From positions 3,111,380 to 3,175,379 of the forward strand of contig NZ_CP088017.1 of the NCBI RefSeq assembly GCF_021049285.1: a DNA stretch of 64,000 nt, in the 5' to 3' direction. The DNA comes from Ruania halotolerans. Its GTDB lineage: Bacteria > Actinomycetota > Actinomycetes > Actinomycetales > Beutenbergiaceae. The notes under the pieces were generated by a model. That model did no database searches. It had not been told where the DNA came from and saw only the letters and a program-made list of their open reading frames with translations. Below, in pieces: positions 26,806-36,300 of the stretch; the stretch's first letter is position 1, and each line of letters opens with the position of its first letter. A program made the translations under genes and the position numbers.

Positions 26806-26881
26806 TGCGGTTTCACCTCCTTCGGCTCGGGAACCGTGTCTCGCTGGCTAGGCGACGGCTCGTTGTCTCGGAACGGGATTC

Positions 26882-26931
26882 AGCCTACGACGCCCACCAC
26901 GGAGCGCCAAACCTTTTTTCGAAGTTTTTTT
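26882..26931 (-). promoter_or_regulatory. whiB7 leader promoter with A-rich WhiB7-type element
   Basis: Minus strand: -35 TTGGCG (26905-26910), exactly 17 bp, then -10 TAGGCT (26882-26887). Two A-runs (seven and six As, within 26913-26931) abut the -35 box; this AT-rich block is the known mark of WhiB7-activated promoters. The uvrD2 stop codon lies only 7 bp farther upstream. The predicted transcription start is about 26875, giving a leader of about 385 nt before whiB7. Confidence 0.72.
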
Positions 26932-26937
26932 GAGGAA

Positions 26938-28974
26938 CTACTCCGCGGCCTCCGGCTGCGCCCCGTCGCCGGCATGATCGCCCCGGACTGTCGCCAGGAT
27001 TTGCGCCCCGTAGGCCTCGATCTTCGTGGGGCCGATACCCCGCAGGATGGCCAGTTGGCGCATCTGTGAGGGCTGCGCTGCTGCGATGGCCACCAGGGTG
27101 CTGTCATGCATCACAGTGAACGCGGGCCGATCGAGCTCTTGGGCGGTGCGGGCACGCCAGGCGCGTAGCCGTTCGAACACCTCCGGGTCGGCATCCCCCT
27201 CAGCGATTGCCGAGGCGAGCGCCTCAGCGCGTGCCCCCTTACTGCGCCGACGGCGGGTCGGCTGTTCGTCGGAGGGCCAGATGCCGTCGAGAAATCGGGA
27301 GGGTCGGCGAGTGCCGCGCCCGCCGGCGTTGCGCGAGCGGGCAAAGGAGATCTGCAGGTGTTCGCGGGCGCGGGTGATACCCACATACAGCAGGCGCCGT
27401 TCTTCTGCGATGGCCTCGTCCGTCTCGGCCATGGAAATAGGCAGCAATCCGTCGCTTGCTCCGACGAGGAATACCGCGTCCCACTCCAGACCTTTGGCAG
27501 CGTGCAGCGAGGCGAGCGTGACGCCGTCGACAGTGGGAGCGTGCTGGGCGGCCGACCGCTCCCCCAGCTCGGCCACCAGGTCTGCCAGTGTGGCTTCTCG
27601 GGTGCGATACAGATCATCGGCGAGCTGCACGAGGGCGTTCAGCGATTCCCAGCGTTCCCGCACGGCACCTCTGGCGGCGGGCGGCTCTGGCGCCCATCCT
27701 GCGCTGCTGAGCACGTCGCGTACGGTCTCGGGCAGCGTGGCCTCACCCTGCGCTCGAACCGCACCGCGGAGCAGCACGATCGCGTCCCGTACCTCCTTAC
27801 GAGAGAAGAACCGTTCGCCTCCGCGCACGAGATAGCCGATCCCGGCCTTGCTCAGCGCCTGCTCGTAGGATTCCGATTGAGCGTTCGTGCGATAGAGCAC
27901 GGCGATCTCGCTGGCCGAGATCCCACTGCGGATCAACTCGGCCGCCCGCGCCGCCACCGCACCGGCCTCGGACTCGGCGTCGTCGTGGGCCTCGAACCGG
28001 ACAGCCGGTCCGGACGGGCGTTGCGCCTGCAACTCCACCGACGCGGCCGACTTGTGACGACCGGCTCGCGCAAGGACGAGGTTGGCCAGGGAGACCACCT
28101 GGGGAGTGGACCGGTAATCGCGCACCAGGCGCACCACTCTCGCCTCCGGGTAGCGACGAGGAAACTCGGTCAGATACCTGGCGGTGGCGCCGGTGAAGGA
28201 GTAGATGGTCTGAGCGGCGTCCCCCACGACGCACAGATCGTCCCGGCCACCGAGCCACAGCTCAAGCAGGCGATGCTGGAGGGGCGAGACGTCCTGGAAC
28301 TCGTCCACCACGAAGTGGCGGTACTGCCGGCGCACTGTATCGGCCACGTCCTCGCGTTCGGAGAGGATGCCCACGGTGAGCAGCAGGACGTCCTCGAAGT
28401 CGATCACGTTGCGGTCCGTCTTGGCGTCCTCATACACCGAGAGCAGGCGGGCAATCGTGGTGGCGTCGAATCCAGCCACCCCGCTGCGGTCAGATGCGGC
28501 GGAGGCCCGGACATAGTCGTCCGGGGTGATCATGGAGACCTTGGCCCACTCCACCTCGGCGGCGAGATCGCGGATGGCGAGCCGGTCCACCGAGAGCCCT
28601 AGGCGGCCGGCCGCCTCCCCGATCAGCGGGGCCTTGTGCTCCATGATCCGGGGCACGCCCCCGCCGATCGCACTCGGCCAGAAGTACGACAACTGACGCA
28701 GTGCCGCGGCGTGGAAGGTCCGTGCCTGCACGCCGCCGACACCGAGATCGCGCAGCCTGGTTCGCATCTCACCTGCCGCACGTGCGGTGAAGGTGACGGC
28801 GAGCACCGTCTGCGGGTTGTATACCCCGGTGTGCACTCCGTGGGCGATCCGGTAGGTCACCGCGCGCGTCTTCCCGGTGCCGGCGCCGGCAAGTACACAC
28901 ACCGGGCCGGTGAGTTGCTCGGCCGCAGCGCGCTGGTCCGGGTCGAGGGCATCGAGGAGCTGTTCAGCAGACAT
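26938..28974 (-). CDS. uvrD2: UvrD2-type superfamily 1 DNA helicase with HRDC domain
   Basis: A 678-residue 3'-5' helicase. Walker A AGAGTGKT lies at about residues 30-37, motif II is in FVVDEFQDVSPLQ, motif III is GDAAQTIYSFTGA, and motif VI is ITRAREHLQISFA. A C-terminal HRDC domain (about 600-670; LVAIAAAQPSQMRQLAILRG) distinguishes UvrD2 from UvrD1/PcrA. The ATG in MSAEQLL is preferred; a GTG ten codons upstream is possible. It is divergent from mycoredoxin and upstream of whiB7, the same order as in M. tuberculosis. Confidence 0.92.
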   Translation of the reverse strand: MSAEQLLDALDPDQRAAAEQLTGPVCVLAGAGTGKTRAVTYRIAHGVHTGVYNPQTVLAVTFTARAAGEMRTRLRDLGVGGVQARTFHAAALRQLSYFWPSAIGGGVPRIMEHKAPLIGEAAGRLGLSVDRLAIRDLAAEVEWAKVSMITPDDYVRASAASDRSGVAGFDATTIARLLSVYEDAKTDRNVIDFEDVLLLTVGILSEREDVADTVRRQYRHFVVDEFQDVSPLQHRLLELWLGGRDDLCVVGDAAQTIYSFTGATARYLTEFPRRYPEARVVRLVRDYRSTPQVVSLANLVLARAGRHKSAASVELQAQRPSGPAVRFEAHDDAESEAGAVAARAAELIRSGISASEIAVLYRTNAQSESYEQALSKAGIGYLVRGGERFFSRKEVRDAIVLLRGAVRAQGEATLPETVRDVLSSAGWAPEPPAARGAVRERWESLNALVQLADDLYRTREATLADLVAELGERSAAQHAPTVDGVTLASLHAAKGLEWDAVFLVGASDGLLPISMAETDEAIAEERRLLYVGITRAREHLQISFARSRNAGGRGTRRPSRFLDGIWPSDEQPTRRRRSKGARAEALASAIAEGDADPEVFERLRAWRARTAQELDRPAFTVMHDSTLVAIAAAQPSQMRQLAILRGIGPTKIEAYGAQILATVRGDHAGDGAQPEAAE

Positions 28975-29138
28975 TGATTCGATTGTGACAGCCGGGGCTG
29001 ACACGGCATTGGTCCGTCCACAGCACAGCTGACCCACACGATGGGAACAGCACGCGCATGCGCGGTGTTGCACGCGGCGTGGCCACGCGCTGGGACGAGT
29101 GGCCACCCTAGTCCGACCCTCAGAACTGGAGGTTCCCC

Positions 29139-29402
29139 GTGAACGCGATCGCACCACCTGGCGCCGGCAGCGTCGTGATGTACAGCACCACCTGGTGCGG
29201 GTACTGCCGCCGGCTCAAGGGCCAGCTGGACGGCGCCGGAATCCCGTTCACCGAGGTCAACATCGAAGAGGTCCCGGACGCTGCAGCATTCGTGGAGCAG
29301 GTCAATGGCGGCAACCAGACCGTGCCCACGGTGGTATTCCCGGACGGATCCGCGGCGACGAACCCGTCGTTGGCGCAGGTCCGGGAGCGCCTCCTCGCCT
29401 GA
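29139..29402 (+). CDS. mrx1: mycoredoxin (glutaredoxin-like, CGYC)
   Basis: An 87-residue glutaredoxin-fold protein with the active site WCGYC (Cys 20 and Cys 23), the signature of mycoredoxin-1. That enzyme reduces mycothiol-protein mixed disulfides. TVPTVVFPDG holds the cis-Pro. The GTG start has GGAGG six nucleotides upstream. Its location beside uvrD2 and whiB7 is conserved in actinobacteria. The last codons (CTC GCC TGA) are the first copy of a tandem repeat that continues past the stop. Confidence 0.93.
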   Translation: MNAIAPPGAGSVVMYSTTWCGYCRRLKGQLDGAGIPFTEVNIEEVPDAAAFVEQVNGGNQTVPTVVFPDGSAATNPSLAQVRERLLA

Positions 29403-29512
29403 GTTTTGCGTGCGCAGTTCCTCGCCTGAGTCTTGCGTGCGCAGTTCCTCGCCTGAGTCTTGCGTGCGCAGTTCCTCGCCTGAGTTTTCACGTGAGCAGC
29501 TCCTCACCTGAA
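29394..29512 (+). repeat. 27-bp tandem repeat containing the mycoredoxin stop codon
   Basis: Three near-identical 27-bp units (29394-29420, 29421-29447, 29448-29474) begin with CTCGCCTGAG and end with TGCGTGCGCAGTTC. A diverged fourth unit of 28 bp (29475-29502) and a partial fifth (29503-29512) follow. Units 2 and 3 are identical; unit 1 differs from them by one base. Since 27 is a multiple of three, each unit repeats the TGA stop in frame. The short palindrome TGCGTGCGCA occurs in the first three units. Confidence 0.9.
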
Positions 29513-29532
29513 CGGCTCGGCGCCATGGCGGC

Positions 29533-30384
29533 CTAGGCGTCGAGCGCAGTGCGGACCTCGAGGACCTGTCCGTTCGGTGGGAATCCGGGTTGGGCGGTGC
29601 GCTTGGGTTCGCCGGTGGCCCAGCGCGGGTCGGTGTCATCGGGGTGGAGTTCCAGATCCGGCCATTCCATCGGAATGCCCGCCGCGGCTGCCGGATGGGC
29701 GCGGTCCATCAGCTGGACGTGAAGGTGCGGCTCGGACGTGTTCCCGGTGTTGCCCACCTGTGCGAGTTCCTGCCCTGCGTGCACGCTCCGGCCGATCTGC
29801 ACGGTGGCCGATCCACGCCGCAGGTGCGCGTAGGTTCCGTAGGTTCCGTCCTCGTGTCGCACGATCACGTGATTCCCCAAGATCCGGGGGACGCCCGTCA
29901 ACTCCCGCCAGAACCCCTCCACCGTCATCATGAAGACCAGTAACGGCCAGGTGTTGCGCGCGCCATGGTCACGCTGGGCGTCCCGCACCTGCACGACGGT
30001 GCCAGGCGCCATGGCGAAGACGGGCTCGCCAAAGCACGAATAGGACTCCGGTCTGCGGGCCCGCAGCCCCCAGCCGATCGATACCGACGCCGCAGGTGAG
30101 GGGTGCAGGAGGTCGACTGCGTACATCTGCCCGTAGGCCTTGACGCCGTGGCTCGGGACGGCCGACCCCGGGCTGTTCAGCGCGACCCATCGTCCGCGCA
30201 CCGGCGGGGCCAGACGCACCGGCCCGCGATCGCAGGCCGGTGGTCGCACCAGGAAGAGCAGGAACGGCGCGATGATCAGCACCAGGTCCCACGGACGTGG
30301 CACGTCAAGCACCACGCAGGTCAGGATCATGAGGACGAACAGTCGCGCCCACCAGGTCTGCCACCTGGCGATCGCACGCCTCAT
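29533..30384 (-). CDS. membrane-anchored M23 (LytM-type) peptidase
   Basis: A 283-residue protein with two N-terminal hydrophobic segments (about residues 14-32 and 37-50) and a C-terminal M23/LytM domain. The domain shows GNHVIVRHEDGTYGTYAHLR (about 178-197) and the zinc HxH in SEPHLHVQL (about 226-234). The first zinc motif is unusual: HGVKAYGQMYAVDL has a longer spacing than the classic HxxxD. Such domains cleave or bind peptidoglycan cross-links. Its ATG overlaps the stop of the ArsR-type regulator (ATGA), so the pair is one transcript. Confidence 0.83.
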   Translation of the reverse strand: MRRAIARWQTWWARLFVLMILTCVVLDVPRPWDLVLIIAPFLLFLVRPPACDRGPVRLAPPVRGRWVALNSPGSAVPSHGVKAYGQMYAVDLLHPSPAASVSIGWGLRARRPESYSCFGEPVFAMAPGTVVQVRDAQRDHGARNTWPLLVFMMTVEGFWRELTGVPRILGNHVIVRHEDGTYGTYAHLRRGSATVQIGRSVHAGQELAQVGNTGNTSEPHLHVQLMDRAHPAAAAGIPMEWPDLELHPDDTDPRWATGEPKRTAQPGFPPNGQVLEVRTALDA

Positions 30385-30890
30385 CGCCGAGCTCCCATGA
30401 TCACCGCGAGGAGCGGAACCACCCGGGCCACCGGCACTTCGTAGCGACCACTGCCGAGCGAACGAAGCCAACCAGCCGAGGTGAGCTGGCGGAGATGGTG
30501 ATACACCTGCCCACTCGTGCCCACACCATCGGTCTCGGTGAGTTGAGGCACGGTGGTGGCGCCGGCGAGGACCCGCTGTAGCAGGCGCAGTCGGACCGGG
30601 TGGCCGAGTGCGCTGAGCATGTCCGCACTCTCGGCCCACTCGCCACCGAGCAGTTCGTCAGTGACCGAGGCCTCCTGCCATTGCGCATCGCGACCATCGG
30701 GCAGACGCACACGTCCGGCCAGCAGCACCGCGCCCGGCTCATCGACCCGGGCGCGCAACCCCTCCAGCGCCCAGAAGATCTCAGAGTCGGGAACACTCAC
30801 GTCCGGAACAGGTTCGGTCATCGCCTGCAACTGAGCCTCGAGTTCGCTCACTCTCCCCTCCAGCGCAGCGAGTCGGTCCCGATCATTCAT
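30381..30890 (-). CDS. ArsR-family-like winged-helix regulator
   Basis: A 169-residue regulator. The first ~25 residues form a heptad-like helix (RLAALEGRVSELEAQLQAM). A winged helix-turn-helix follows at about 88-155: MLSALGHPVRLRLLQRVLAG, then a recognition region TSGQVYHHLRQLTSAGWLR. The metal-binding Cys residues of classical ArsR are absent, so the signal is something else. A perfect 26-bp palindrome begins 15 bp upstream of its start codon, and autoregulation is likely. The downstream overlapping gene is an M23 peptidase. Confidence 0.82.
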   Translation of the reverse strand: MNDRDRLAALEGRVSELEAQLQAMTEPVPDVSVPDSEIFWALEGLRARVDEPGAVLLAGRVRLPDGRDAQWQEASVTDELLGGEWAESADMLSALGHPVRLRLLQRVLAGATTVPQLTETDGVGTSGQVYHHLRQLTSAGWLRSLGSGRYEVPVARVVPLLAVIMGARR

Positions 30891-30905
30891 GGCGACATGC
30901 TAGTA

Positions 30906-30931
30906 CGATATTTCGTAATTACGAAATATCG
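30906..30931. promoter_or_regulatory. 26-bp perfect palindromic operator
   Basis: The half-site CGATATTTCGTAA is followed by its exact reverse complement, centred at 30918/30919 and 15 bp upstream of the regulator ATG. It is strikingly AT-rich for this genome. Size and symmetry suit a dimeric winged-helix repressor. Confidence 0.8.
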
Positions 30932-30989
30932 ATGGCAGTCGTGTATCAGCCCGCCTCGCGTCAACCAGGTGACGTCGTCTCGCCGTCGG

Positions 30990-31919
30990 TCAGCGAGGCA
31001 ATGGCTGCCCGTACCACTCCTCGATCAGGGAACACGCGATGGAGGTGGGTCGCGGCAGCCGGGTCTGGCCAGTGCGCCACTCCTCGGCGATCTGCGCCCT
31101 GGTGACGAACCGTGCAGCGGAGACCTCCACGCCGTCGGGAGTGGCCTCATGATCGCGGGTGCGGCCACGAAATCCCAGCATCAAGGACGCAGGAAAGGGC
31201 CATGGTTGGCTCGCCGCGTAGGTGACCTCGTCCACCGTCACGGACGTCTCCTCCAGTACCTCACGCCGTACGGCGCTCTCGAGCGACTCCCCCGGTTCCA
31301 CGAAGCCCGCGGGCACCGAGTACTGCCCCGTCGGCCAATGCACTGCGTGACCAAGCAGCAACCGGTCCTCCTGATCCGTGATGGCCATGATCACCGCCGG
31401 ATCTGTACGCGGGAAATGCTGCGAACCGTCGTTCAGGCATCGTCGGACCCAGCCCGATTCCGCCACCTCAGTGGCCGAGCCGCAGCGCGGGCAGAAACCG
31501 TGCGTGGCGTGCCAGTTCGCCAGCGCCAGGGCCGTTGCTGCGAGCCCTGCTTGTGAGCCAGGCAGCTGCCAGCCGATATCGCGCAACGTGATGAATTGCG
31601 GCTCCGTGGCGCCCTGCGGATCGTCCGTGCCACGGGCATCCCACGCCGCATCCTGACCTGAGGCAATCGCAGCAAGGTAGGGAGCGCCCTCGTCCCGGCC
31701 CAGGTAGATCCAGAGCGCCTCAGCACGTTCCGGGCCACCGAAACGCAGGTGCGGACCGTCGTCGGGGCTGCCCGGATGAGCTGCCACGCGGCCATCGCGC
31801 ACCTGCACCACCCGAGTGTGCGGATCGGCGCGCAATTCCTCGATGAGTCCAGGATCGGTGCGGCGCCGGGCGTCCCGATCCACACCAGGTCGCGAGAAGG
31901 GCAGAAGATCGGAGTCCAC
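30990..31919 (-). CDS. nudC: NAD+ / NADH diphosphatase (NudC)
   Basis: A ~309-residue Nudix enzyme that splits NADH (and NAD caps on RNA in some species). A zinc ribbon begins with CPRCG (about residues 139-143) and continues to RRCLNDGSQHFPRTDPAVI. The Nudix box is GFVEPGESLESAVRREVLEE, and the NudC array SQPWPFPASLMLGF follows it. The start is uncertain: the GTG in VDSDLLPFSR matches the family N terminus but has only a weak ribosome-binding site. It is divergent from the phosphotransferase gene. Confidence 0.9.
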   Translation of the reverse strand: MDSDLLPFSRPGVDRDARRRTDPGLIEELRADPHTRVVQVRDGRVAAHPGSPDDGPHLRFGGPERAEALWIYLGRDEGAPYLAAIASGQDAAWDARGTDDPQGATEPQFITLRDIGWQLPGSQAGLAATALALANWHATHGFCPRCGSATEVAESGWVRRCLNDGSQHFPRTDPAVIMAITDQEDRLLLGHAVHWPTGQYSVPAGFVEPGESLESAVRREVLEETSVTVDEVTYAASQPWPFPASLMLGFRGRTRDHEATPDGVEVSAARFVTRAQIAEEWRTGQTRLPRPTSIACSLIEEWYGQPLPR

Positions 31920-32027
31920 CTCATCAGCCTGACACAGCCCGCCCGCCCCGCTGCGCTCCTGCGCAGATCGATGGACGCGCCGCAGCCATGCACCCCGCGC
32001 AGCGCCGCACTGCCATACCGTGGGCAT

Positions 32028-33299
32028 GTGCCTGAGACCACCCGCTCTCCGCTCGCCCTCGCCGCACTCGCGACCGTGGCGATTCCCGGCCTGGATGTGA
32101 TCGCGACCCGTCCACCACGCAACCCGGGTGCGGATTTCGACGTCGTCGGTGTGCTCGATGCGGCCCGGCGCCGGTGGATCGTACGCGCTCCGCGCCGGGC
32201 TGCTGCGGGCGCCTCACTGGAAGCTGAGGTGGCCCTGCTCACTGTGCTCGGCGCCGCCGTCGATGCGGGCCAGTTGCGTTTCGACGTGCCCCGCCCGGCC
32301 GGATTCGCGCCGCTGCCTGAGGGGGGCCGCGCCATGGTCTACCCGGAACTGCTCGGCCAGCCGCTCGATGTGGATCAACTGGCGCACGGCCCTGGTCTGG
32401 CCGCACAGGTCGGACGCTCGATCGCTTCACTACACGAGATTGACCCCGCCGTACTGACCGATGCCGGACTGCCCGCCTACGACGCCGATTCGTACCGCCG
32501 TCGCCGGCTTTCCGAGGTGGATGAGGCGGCCGCCACCGGGTACGTCCCCGCGGCGCTCCTGCGGCGCTGGGAGCACGCTCTGGAGGATGTGGCACTCTGG
32601 CGGTTCCGGGCCACCCCGGTGCACGGCGATCTGGCCGCCGAGCACGTGTTGGTGGCCGACGGGGAGGTCACGGCGATCCTGGACTGGTCCGACGCCCGGG
32701 TGGCCGATCCTGCCGACGACCTCGCCTGGTTGCTCTCGACGGCGCCCGAGGCCGCTCTGGACTCGATCCTGGAGGCGTACGCCTTGGCTCGCACGGAAAG
32801 CGCCGACGAACACCTGGCCGATCGTGCACTGCTGGCCGGTGAGCTCGCTGTGGTTCGTTGGCTCATGCACGGCGTGCGGATCAGAGATGGTCAGGTCGTC
32901 GACGAGGCGATCGAGATGCTCAGCCAGTTGGAGAACGATGTGGCGGGAGAGGGCCCGATCGGCCGCGTCGAGCCTGTGGTCACCGACTGGGTGGACGACA
33001 CCGCTGAGGACCAGGTGGACGAAGAGATCTCAGCGGTGGATGAGGAGTCGCCGGAGCGGGAGGACACCCCGGCCATCGATGAGGGCGCTTCGTCCATCCA
33101 CGAGGTCGAGGACCCGCGGGTGACGCACGCAGACGACGTCGCGTCCGGCCGATACCACCGGGCGGGCGCATTGACCGGCGACGACGACGAAACAGCCGAC
33201 CACCCGGAGCTGCTCATCCTCCGGGAGCCCGCAGCAGGCACCTCACCTCGCCGGGGAGACGATGAGACCCCGACGGCGCAACTTCCGCCAGTCACCTGA
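32028..33299 (+). CDS. aminoglycoside/macrolide-phosphotransferase-fold protein
   Basis: A 423-residue kinase-like protein. The catalytic motif VHGDLAAEHVLV (about residues 199-210) and metal motif ILDWSDARVADPADDLAWLL (about 218-237) define the APH fold, most like macrolide 2'-phosphotransferases. Residues ~310-423 are a long Asp/Glu-rich, low-complexity tail without analogues in resistance enzymes. Conserved position between nudC and the Adn helicases suggests a housekeeping kinase rather than an acquired resistance gene. The GTG start at 32028 is inferred from the family N terminus. Confidence 0.8.
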   Translation: MPETTRSPLALAALATVAIPGLDVIATRPPRNPGADFDVVGVLDAARRRWIVRAPRRAAAGASLEAEVALLTVLGAAVDAGQLRFDVPRPAGFAPLPEGGRAMVYPELLGQPLDVDQLAHGPGLAAQVGRSIASLHEIDPAVLTDAGLPAYDADSYRRRRLSEVDEAAATGYVPAALLRRWEHALEDVALWRFRATPVHGDLAAEHVLVADGEVTAILDWSDARVADPADDLAWLLSTAPEAALDSILEAYALARTESADEHLADRALLAGELAVVRWLMHGVRIRDGQVVDEAIEMLSQLENDVAGEGPIGRVEPVVTDWVDDTAEDQVDEEISAVDEESPEREDTPAIDEGASSIHEVEDPRVTHADDVASGRYHRAGALTGDDDETADHPELLILREPAAGTSPRRGDDETPTAQLPPVT

Positions 33300-33356
33300 G
33301 AACGGGCCGTGCCGGTCGTGTGACGACGACGCCCAATCACGGCAGAACACGCTCGC

Positions 33357-36300
33357 TCAGGTCGAGGCGTCCACTGGCACGCCGGCGCCTGCTGCAGCCT
33401 CGAGCACCTCCTCGATCTCCGCCTCGGTGATCTCGTCCCCGCTGATGGTGGCGCCGTCGGAAACATAGAAGAACGAGGCTCGCACCTGCGTCATCGGTGT
33501 ACCGTGCAGCCTCGACCAGGCGATCCGGTAGAGCGCGAGCTGCATCTGCCTGGCGCGAACGGCAGCCGGATCCCGCGGGGGCGAGCCCGTCTTCCAGTCG
33601 ACAATGTGAATGCCCTGGTCGTCGGCGAAGACGGCATCGATACGGCATCGGATCATCACCCCACGCACGGGAGTCTCGATGTCCGCCTCCACGTCCACGG
33701 GCGAGCGTCCGGCCCATTCGCTTGCGAGGAACCTGCGACGTAGTTCCTCAAGCTCGGGATCTGTGCCGCTCAGCTCGTCACCGGAGCCGGGCAGCGAATC
33801 CCAGTCGATCAGTGCACGAGAGCCGAAGTGCTGCTCCACCCACGCGTGGAACCGGGTGCCCCGGCGGGCATGCACACTCGGGCGGACGGGCACGGGACGC
33901 CGTCGGTTGCGCTGGAAACCAGCCGGGTCCTGAGCGAGCGCCACCACTGCCGAGGCGGACAGGTGCGCCGGCGGCGGCACAGCAGTGTCGCGGGCGGTGT
34001 CCCGCTCAGCGAGGAGTAGCGCAGCATCACGCCACCAGGACTGCACATCCTCGGATAGGCCGCTCGACCCAGCCGAATGCGGCACCGCCTCAGGATCGGA
34101 CGCGCCCTCAGTAGCCGCTGCCTCCGACTCTGCCCACACCTGCCACCAGGACGATCCGACCTCGGGGGTCAACACCGGCCATGTGGCGGTCCGCACCTCT
34201 TCGGCCGCCGGGTTGGTCTCGTGCACACTCTGCTGCGGCCAGGTCCCGCCGGTCTGCGCGAGGCCGCCGGCGACGACGTCCTCGAGGAACGGCGAGGGGC
34301 GATTCACTGACTGACGCTCGCCCCAGAATGAGCCGGTCAACAGCAACTGGTGCCGCGCCCGGGTGAGCGCCACGTAGGCGAGGCGTCGTTCCTCCAGCAC
34401 GAGGCGCTGCCCCTCGGCGAGCCGGAACTCCGCGAGCGCCTGGTCGACGTCTTTGTGGGTGGCCGCAGCCGCGAGGTCGAGCTCGGGCAGTGAGGCACGG
34501 TCCCCCCGCAACGGGTAGGGCAGGGTGGCAATCCCGCTGAGCCAGCCGCTACCCGTGTACGGCTTGCCCGGGCGTGGCGGTGGTGTGAACGCCGGGAAGT
34601 CGCCGACGTTCATGCCGACCACCACGACGGCGTCCCACTCGAGCCCTTTCGCCGCGTGCACGGTCATCACCTGGATGGCCTGCGGGTCCGGTTCGGCCTC
34701 GACCACCTCGAGTCCGCGTTCTTCGTCTTCGGCCACGTCGAGATAGGTCAGGAACGCGCCCAGGGTCGGGGCGTCCGCGTCCCGGGAGAAGTCGGTCGCG
34801 GCAGCGGTGAACGCGTCGAGGTGGCGGCGTGCGTGTCCGGCCGATCCGGGCACGGCCGCCAGTACCTCGATATCCAGGTCCAGTGCCTGTTCTGTTGCGG
34901 TGACGAGTTCGGGAATCCCGAGGTGTGTGAGGGACCGCACGAGCCGGATCTGATCGGCAAGTCGGTTCAGCCGGTCGCGCGCCGGCGTGCTGAGCGTGCG
35001 CCCCTCGGGTGTGTGCCACGTCGGCGGTGGCAGCCGGTCGATGGCCTCGACGATGCTCGCCTGCTCCACAGGTTCGAGTACCTCGGCGCGCTCGTCCCGC
35101 TCCGCCGAGTCGTCGGCGGCCTGGTCGAGGGAGAAGAGCACATCTGCGGGCGCGGGCGACCCGGACGCAGCCCGCAGATCCGGGGCAGCCGCCGTGCGCC
35201 ACGACCGCGCCTGGCTGCGCGCCCACTCGGAGAGCACCCGCAGGTCGCTCGCCCCCAGGTTCACGCTGGGGCCCGTGAGCAGACGCATCAGCGCATCGCC
35301 GCGAGCAGGGTCATGGGCCACCTGGAGGGCCGAGCGCACGTCGGCGACTTCACCGGTGGCGAGCAGCCCGGCCAGGCCCACCACTTGGCACGGCAACCCG
35401 GCAGCCCGGATCGCTCGCTCGATCGTCGGGAACTGTGCCCGCCGCCGGCACAGCACGGCCGCCGATCCCGTGTCCGGGTGCCAGTGCCTGCGTAAGAACG
35501 AGGCCACCACCTCCGCCTCGTCGGCCGCCGTCTCGGGATACCGGGCGTGGACAGCCCCCTCAGCTGCACCGGGCCGTGGCCGCAGTGCAACCACACCCTC
35601 GGTGCGCAGCGGTTCTGCCACGGCGTTCGCGGCACGCAGGATGGCGAGGTCGTTGCGCCATGCGGTGGAAAGATTCACGGTTCGGGCGGGCCGCTCGTCC
35701 TGCGCCCGGAACACATCCGGGAAGGCCAGCAGCGTGCCGGCGGCGGCGCCACGCCACCCGTAGATCGCCTGGTTCGGATCGCCCACGGCGGTCACCGGGT
35801 GGCCGCCGTCGAAAAGGGCGCGCAGGAGTTGCACCTGAGCGATCGACGTGTCCTGGTACTCATCCAACAGGACCACCCGGTACCGGGACCGTTCGGCGGC
35901 GCCGACGTCAGGCACCTGCTCCGCAACGGTCGCAGCGATGCGCACCTGGTCGCCGAAGTCGACCACGCCGTCGGCGCGTTTGCGCCGAGCAAACTCTGCC
36001 ACCACCGCCATCACCTGCATCCGGGTACGCAGGGAGACCAGCACATCCCGGGCTGCCTTCAGCGGACCGTTCGCCTTCGCCCCGGGTTCGGCCTCCTTCT
36101 CCTCAAGATCGCGCATCAGATCCCTGATCACGGTGGCGGCCTCGGCGGGCGTGCGGCCATGCTCAGAGAGCTCCGCCGCCAAGGCAGCGACGGCGTCGAT
36201 CACCGTGGTCACTGCCGACGGCGTCTCGATCGTTTCCGCCCAGGTGTTCACCACGGTCTCGGCAAGCTGGTAGCGCCCGGCGTCGCCGATCAGGGTGGCG

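Noticed and set aside
32028-33299. Acquired macrolide-resistance gene
   Set aside because: Base composition and conserved neighbourhood match the chromosome, and the acidic tail is unlike resistance enzymes.
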